Assembly: GCA_019114715.1 (NCBI GenBank)
Contig: DXEZ01000308.1
Coordinates: 1 to 28,424, forward strand
Direction: 5' to 3'
Length of the DNA stretch: 28,424 bases
DNA from: Candidatus Sphingobacterium stercoripullorum
Lineage (GTDB): Bacteria > Bacteroidota > Bacteroidia > Sphingobacteriales > Sphingobacteriaceae
The position numbers and the translations under genes were made by a program. This document shows, in pieces, positions 25,269 through 28,424 of the stretch (positions within the stretch are counted from its first letter, which is position 1; each line of letters starts with the position of its first letter). A model generated the notes under the pieces. The model ran no database searches. It saw only the letters and a program-made list of their open reading frames with translations, and was not told where the DNA came from.

Positions 25269-25293
25269 ATTAATGTGCTTTTGACAATTATAA
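25269..25293 (-). promoter_or_regulatory. Predicted AraR operator upstream of araR
   Basis: Second copy of the 25-bp element, 114 bases before the araR start. On the - strand: TTATAATTGTCAAAA, then ACA and TAAT, with TGTCAAAAGCACA as the TGT-N7-ACA dyad (25274-25286). It overlaps the -7 box of the araR promoter, so a bound regulator would block initiation, that is autoregulation. Confidence 0.6.
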
Positions 25294-25316
25294 TATTAAT
25301 ATATTAAAAACACAAA
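25285..25316 (-). promoter_or_regulatory. araR promoter (-33/-7)
   Basis: On the - strand TTTG (25313-25316), 20 bases, then TATAATTG (25285-25292), which matches TAnnTTTG at 7 of 8 positions at the canonical spacing. The transcript would have a leader of about 125 bases before the araR ATG. Confidence 0.6.
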
Positions 25317-25396
25317 AGTTGGCCTAAAAAATCACGCATTTATTCCTGTTTTAACAAAAATTTATGGCGAAATATTTAAGCTAACAAATCGGCACT

Positions 25397-25427
25397 GAAA
25401 AAGGTGCTACCTCAGGCGGCCTTTTTC
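25397..25427 (-). terminator. Terminator of the ADH-MaoC-Gfo/Idh operon
   Basis: GAAAAAGG (25397-25404) pairs with CCTTTTTC (25420-25427) around a GC-rich centre that can pair further (GCCGCC with GGTAGC-like bases). On the - strand it is followed by the T-run of the stem itself. It starts three bases after the dehydrogenase stop codon and separates this operon from the araR promoter. Confidence 0.75.
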
Positions 25428-25430
25428 TCC

Positions 25431-26441
25431 TTACTCACTTACTTTAATAATGTTTTTTATGACCTGGTTTGATCGCTCAAAGCACTGCTCTCCTGCTTGC
25501 ATATCGATCACATTAGAGATGTATTTTTTTGAGAAATCCGGATTGGCTAGCAAAAAAGCAATCACATCTTTGAATTCACTTTTGGTGGCGTTCCTACTAC
25601 TCATTAAGGTTCCTTCGCGTTTATGAAACTCTGGGTGTGAGAAGGAAATGGCTTGCTTTTGCAATCCGATTAATACGTAGCGTGATCCGTGTGCTAGGTA
25701 ATGGAATCCCGACTCCAGGGCTGCTAGGTTCCCTGTAGCATCAAAAACGCAGTCTATCATTGCACCTTGGGTGTTATTTTTAACAAACTCTGCAACGTCT
25801 ACTTTTTGCGGGTTACACAAAAGTACATCCTCTAAAAACACTTTACACGCCTCTAGTCTTTCTTCACTGACATCTACCACTGTAACGCTCTTGCATTTGC
25901 CGCTAATCTGACCTAAAACAGCAAGACCTATAGGCCCTGCTCCCATGATTAGGACATGATCTTGCTTTTTAACTGCACTGCGATTGATGCCGTGTGCAGC
26001 GATAGCTAGGGGTTCTACTATAGCTAATTGATTGAAATCAAGTGCATTTTCTACAACTAGGTATTTCCTATCTACTTTAAAGTATTCTGACAATCCCCCA
26101 TCGGCATGCACTCCAAGAACTTGGATGTTCTCACAGCAATTATAAAGTCCCATATCACATGCATGGCAAGAACCACAATTCACATAGGGCAATAAAGTCA
26201 CCCTATCTTTCTCTTTGAGATCTTTGACTTCCTCACCCCAGGCTACCACTTCTCCAGAAACTTCATGCCCTAAGACCAGCGGGTAATTAATAAAAGGTTG
26301 CGTACCTAATACAGCGTTATAATCTGTACCACATATACCTACTCGTTTGACCTGAATTAGCACCTCACTTTTTGAAGGTGTTGGTTTTTCAAGATCTATA
26401 ATTTCTAAATTATTGGGTTCATTACAAATGAGCGCTTTCAT
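25431..26441 (-). CDS. Zinc-dependent alcohol/polyol dehydrogenase (MDR family)
   Basis: A 336-aa medium-chain dehydrogenase. Catalytic zinc ligands: Cys37 in GICGTD and His59-Glu60 in GHEVSGEV. The structural zinc site is complete: Cys89, Cys92, Cys95 and Cys103. The Rossmann loop is GAGPIGLAVLG (167-177), and VVDVSEERL at the end of the second strand has an Asp, which favours NAD over NADP. Such enzymes oxidise secondary alcohols of sugars and sugar acids (sorbitol, threonine, galactitol and similar). The exact substrate is not readable. It is the last gene of the operon that includes MaoC, Gfo/Idh and an ABC sugar-binding protein, so a sugar-derived alcohol is likely. The gap of 70 bp to MaoC has no clear promoter. 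Confidence 0.85.
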   Translation of the reverse strand: MKALICNEPNNLEIIDLEKPTPSKSEVLIQVKRVGICGTDYNAVLGTQPFINYPLVLGHEVSGEVVAWGEEVKDLKEKDRVTLLPYVNCGSCHACDMGLYNCCENIQVLGVHADGGLSEYFKVDRKYLVVENALDFNQLAIVEPLAIAAHGINRSAVKKQDHVLIMGAGPIGLAVLGQISGKCKSVTVVDVSEERLEACKVFLEDVLLCNPQKVDVAEFVKNNTQGAMIDCVFDATGNLAALESGFHYLAHGSRYVLIGLQKQAISFSHPEFHKREGTLMSSRNATKSEFKDVIAFLLANPDFSKKYISNVIDMQAGEQCFERSNQVIKNIIKVSE

Positions 26442-26511
26442 AGTATTGTATTTGTTTTATGTTTTGGAAAGAATGTGTATTAGCGTTAATTGTGCGTTGT
26501 CTTAGGGTTTA

Positions 26512-26964
26512 TTAGCTGCTAATATTCTTTCGCTTGGCTAGCAAAATATGATCTGCTACTAGAACCACATCCCCGTGTTGGTTGTATACTTTTACGTGCT
26601 CCACAACTGTGCCGAATTCTTTTCTTTTTGCATCGCTTTTTTCTGATATCGTCACCTCCGCGTGGATGGTATCACCGATATGTACGGGCTTTACAAACCT
26701 CAATCTATCGTAGCCTTTAGAGAATGCCTCTGGGTTGATAACGGATGCTGTTAGGCCAATCGCGATTGCAAAAATCATAGTTCCATGAGCAATGCGCTGT
26801 CCAAAGTCTTGTGTTTTACACCATTCGGCATCCATATGATGGGGGAAAAAATCTCCCGTATGCCCTGCATGAACAACAAAATCTGTTTCTGTGATTGTTC
26901 TACCAAGCGTTTTCCTGGTATCTTCTAGTTGATAATCTTCAAAAAATATAGACTCAAAATGCAT
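26512..26964 (-). CDS. MaoC-like (R)-hydratase / dehydratase
   Basis: A 150-aa single hot-dog protein of the MaoC family. The hydratase motif is present: HTGDFFPHHMD (about 35-45), giving the Asp/His pair, then FGQRIAHGTM (about 54-63) with its conserved His-Gly. In this family the usual substrates are enoyl-CoA or mesaconyl-type CoA esters, but similar genes occur in sugar-acid clusters where the substrate is unknown. It lies 24 bp after the Gfo/Idh gene and precedes the zinc dehydrogenase, in one operon. No acyl-CoA gene is visible within the window, so its role is open. Confidence 0.82.
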   Translation of the reverse strand: MHFESIFFEDYQLEDTRKTLGRTITETDFVVHAGHTGDFFPHHMDAEWCKTQDFGQRIAHGTMIFAIAIGLTASVINPEAFSKGYDRLRFVKPVHIGDTIHAEVTISEKSDAKRKEFGTVVEHVKVYNQHGDVVLVADHILLAKRKNISS

Positions 26965-26988
26965 ACTAAAAACTTTAAAATTAATTAA

Positions 26989-28062
26989 CTATTTGGGTGA
27001 AACTACCTCACCTCCTTTATCGCTACTCTCGTAGGCTTTGTCGACAACTACCATCGTTCCCAAGACATCCTCTACGGAGGCTGGTAAGAAGTCCGTCTCA
27101 CCTAGCTTGTAACGCATCAAGCTACCCATACTCCCAATGAATGCATCGGGAAACCAAGTTCCTTCAATAGCTTCCTCGCGCCAGGTATAGTCTCCTTGCT
27201 CATTTTTAAGGCAATACTGAAATTTATCGACAGAGCCCTCCGGGTAGTTCATCAAAAGTCCCATCTGAACTTTAATAGCACCCTTTGTTCCCTCCCACTT
27301 GATGTAGCTCTCCTGGTTTTCCGAGCCAAAATGATGGTCGTGATTGGTATTTACAACTGCTCTTAAGCTGTCTTTATAATCCATTATAATGGTCGTCCTA
27401 CTGGAGGAGAGCTCCTTTTCTGGGTGATTGAATGAGCGTGCGTATACTCGATTTGGATCACCTAAAAACGAACGTATTAAATCTATGTAATGGATGCTGT
27501 GGTATAAAATCTCCAGCCTCGGGTGGTGCATAATAATAGGAAAAAGCTCCCAAGGAGTTTCCACGGTAACTTTTACTTCCATATCATACAACTCACCGAT
27601 ATACCCTTGATTGATTAAGAATCGTGCAGCGTTGATATACGGCGCTTGCCGCAATTGAAAATTCACGGCTGCTGTTATATTCTTATCCTTACATATTTGC
27701 AGTATCTCTTTGGCCTGGGCTAAATTATCACCCATAGGTTTTTGTATCAGCGCGCAGGATCCATTGGGCAGCTTATTTAATATCTCTGGAAAGAGCTCAG
27801 GCATGACGGTTATATCGTACACTGCATCTTTAGGAGCATTGGCAACCGCCTCATCAACGGTGCTGTATACATGCGCAATACCGTACTGCTTCGCTAAGGT
27901 CTCCGCTTTTTCTATCGTTCTATTGACTAGGGCATGCACATTGAACCCCGCTTCTTTGTAAGCTGGCAAATGAGCATCTTTCACTATCCCACTGGCACCA
28001 ATAATAACAATAGGCAGAGATTTTTCAGGTAAAATGTTTTTATAATCTATAGGTACTCTCAT
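26989..28062 (-). CDS. Gfo/Idh/MocA-family NAD(P)-dependent oxidoreductase
   Basis: A 357-aa sugar or inositol-type oxidoreductase. The N-terminal Rossmann fold has IIGASGIVKDAHLPAY (20-35), slightly unusual with GxSG in place of GxGxxG. The family EKP motif appears as QKP (107-109), with the catalytic-region Lys kept. The usual His/Asp positions are in YHSIHYIDL (187-195). The C-terminal beta-sheet domain is complete. These enzymes oxidise or epimerise cyclic sugars, sugar acids or inositols at a carbinol carbon. Its first codon overlaps the stop of the upstream binding-protein gene (ATGA), suggesting translational coupling with transport. Substrate unknown. Confidence 0.85.
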   Translation of the reverse strand: MRVPIDYKNILPEKSLPIVIIGASGIVKDAHLPAYKEAGFNVHALVNRTIEKAETLAKQYGIAHVYSTVDEAVANAPKDAVYDITVMPELFPEILNKLPNGSCALIQKPMGDNLAQAKEILQICKDKNITAAVNFQLRQAPYINAARFLINQGYIGELYDMEVKVTVETPWELFPIIMHHPRLEILYHSIHYIDLIRSFLGDPNRVYARSFNHPEKELSSSRTTIIMDYKDSLRAVVNTNHDHHFGSENQESYIKWEGTKGAIKVQMGLLMNYPEGSVDKFQYCLKNEQGDYTWREEAIEGTWFPDAFIGSMGSLMRYKLGETDFLPASVEDVLGTMVVVDKAYESSDKGGEVVSPK

Positions 28063-28424
28063 AACGCTTTAATTTCTTTTTCTGCCTCAGCAATCAATTC
28101 CTGAATCGTTTTATCTGTTTTTATGGCTTGAGTAGTCATATTATCAATGATGGTAGCTACATCTGCCCATTTTCGAATGCGCGGCAGTGAACGAGCTGTT
28201 TGATGCAACTCAGGGAGTTTTTTATAAAACGGAATGGATGCATTAATCTCTGGATCATGCCAAGTAGAACGTCTGCACCCCACACCTCCACTTAAGGTGA
28301 GTGCTTTGTCATTTGCTATAGAAACAGCAAAATTAATAAAATCATACGCTCTTTCTTTATGCTTACTCCCCTGACCAATGGCATATACCCAGTAAACATT
28401 TAAAGAAGGAGAAAATTCCGGCTT
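28059..28424 (-). CDS. Extracellular solute-binding protein of an ABC sugar transporter (C-terminal part)
   Basis: An open frame of 121 codons that enters from the right window edge; its 5' end lies outside. The visible part resembles the C-terminal domain of family 1 sugar-binding proteins: LNVYWVYAIGQGSKHKERAYDFINF, here in two pieces LNVYWVYAIGQGS and KERAYDFINFAVS, where such proteins typically read xWxxAIxxxSKNxxxAxxFxxF. After it come GGVGCRRST, then WHDPEINASI, and the long terminal helix ETxDKTIQELIAEAEKEIKAL-like. An apparent internal GTG start at 28283 is not needed because the frame stays open to 28424. It overlaps the Gfo/Idh start by four bases. Permease and ATPase genes are not in the window. 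Confidence 0.75.
   Translation of the reverse strand, partial: KPEFSPSLNVYWVYAIGQGSKHKERAYDFINFAVSIANDKALTLSGGVGCRRSTWHDPEINASIPFYKKLPELHQTARSLPRIRKWADVATIIDNMTTQAIKTDKTIQELIAEAEKEIKAL

Noticed and set aside
24370..26450. Shared ten bases CAATACTATG directly before both the araB and the zinc dehydrogenase starts as a common translation signal
   Set aside because: Only two instances, short and AT-rich; araD, araA and the symporter lack it, so chance is sufficient.
28059..28283. A short 74-aa gene starting with GTG at 28283
   Set aside because: The frame is open for 47 more codons to the window edge and those codons read as a sugar-binding protein C-terminal domain, so it is the end of a larger gene.

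Overview
The window looks like a chromosomal segment of a member of the Bacteroidota. Evidence: Shine-Dalgarno sequences are missing or weak before most starts. Several promoters fit the Bacteroidota -33/-7 consensus (TTTG or TTG, then TAnnTTTG). The arabinose operon has a Nudix-fold AraR like that known from Bacteroides. Rho carries a long low-complexity insert, and the base composition is AT-rich. No rRNA, tRNA, CRISPR array, insertion sequence or phage gene was seen. Nearly all coding space belongs to recognisable families.

Layout. (1) 5-4543, housekeeping: RNase R (+) converges on pssA and rho (both -). Well-formed hairpin terminators lie between rnr and pssA and between rho and pssA. (2) 4544-7801: a 379-bp divergent intergenic region, then a FucP-type sugar MFS transporter with an unusual central insert and a BadF/BadG-type sugar kinase closed by a terminator. 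(3) 7814-9620: a small retropepsin-like protease, a Gdx/SugE-like SMR exporter and a LuxE-like acyl-protein synthetase. (4) 9824-14198: a PhnA-family zinc-ribbon protein tail-to-tail with a lipoprotein polysaccharide deacetylase, a TonB-dependent receptor divergent from the deacetylase, and a lipocalin-like protein. (5) 14360-18612: the sbcD-sbcC nuclease operon, ending at a bidirectional terminator shared with the ara operon. (6) 25155-18712 (-): araR-araB-araD-araA-sodium/sugar symporter, a complete route from external L-arabinose to D-xylulose 5-phosphate. (7) 28424-25431 (-): the 3' end of an ABC-type sugar-binding protein gene, a Gfo/Idh/MocA oxidoreductase, a MaoC-like hydratase and a zinc alcohol dehydrogenase, ending in a terminator. 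This is probably a second carbohydrate catabolism operon that continues beyond the window.

How it fits together. The right-hand third is devoted to sugar catabolism. Two near-identical 25-bp elements (21 of 25 positions the same) lie before araR and before araB. The one before araR overlaps the -7 box of a good promoter, so the simplest reading is an autoregulated AraR that also controls araBDA and the transporter. The AraR Nudix box has lost its catalytic glutamates, which fits a regulator rather than a hydrolase.

No clearly new multi-gene system was found. The most rewarding leads are the paired ara operators, two or three genes whose -7 box sits so close to the start that the mRNA would be leaderless, the Rho disordered insert, the extra membrane hairpin in the MFS transporter, and the ABC/MaoC/Gfo-Idh operon that runs off the right edge.
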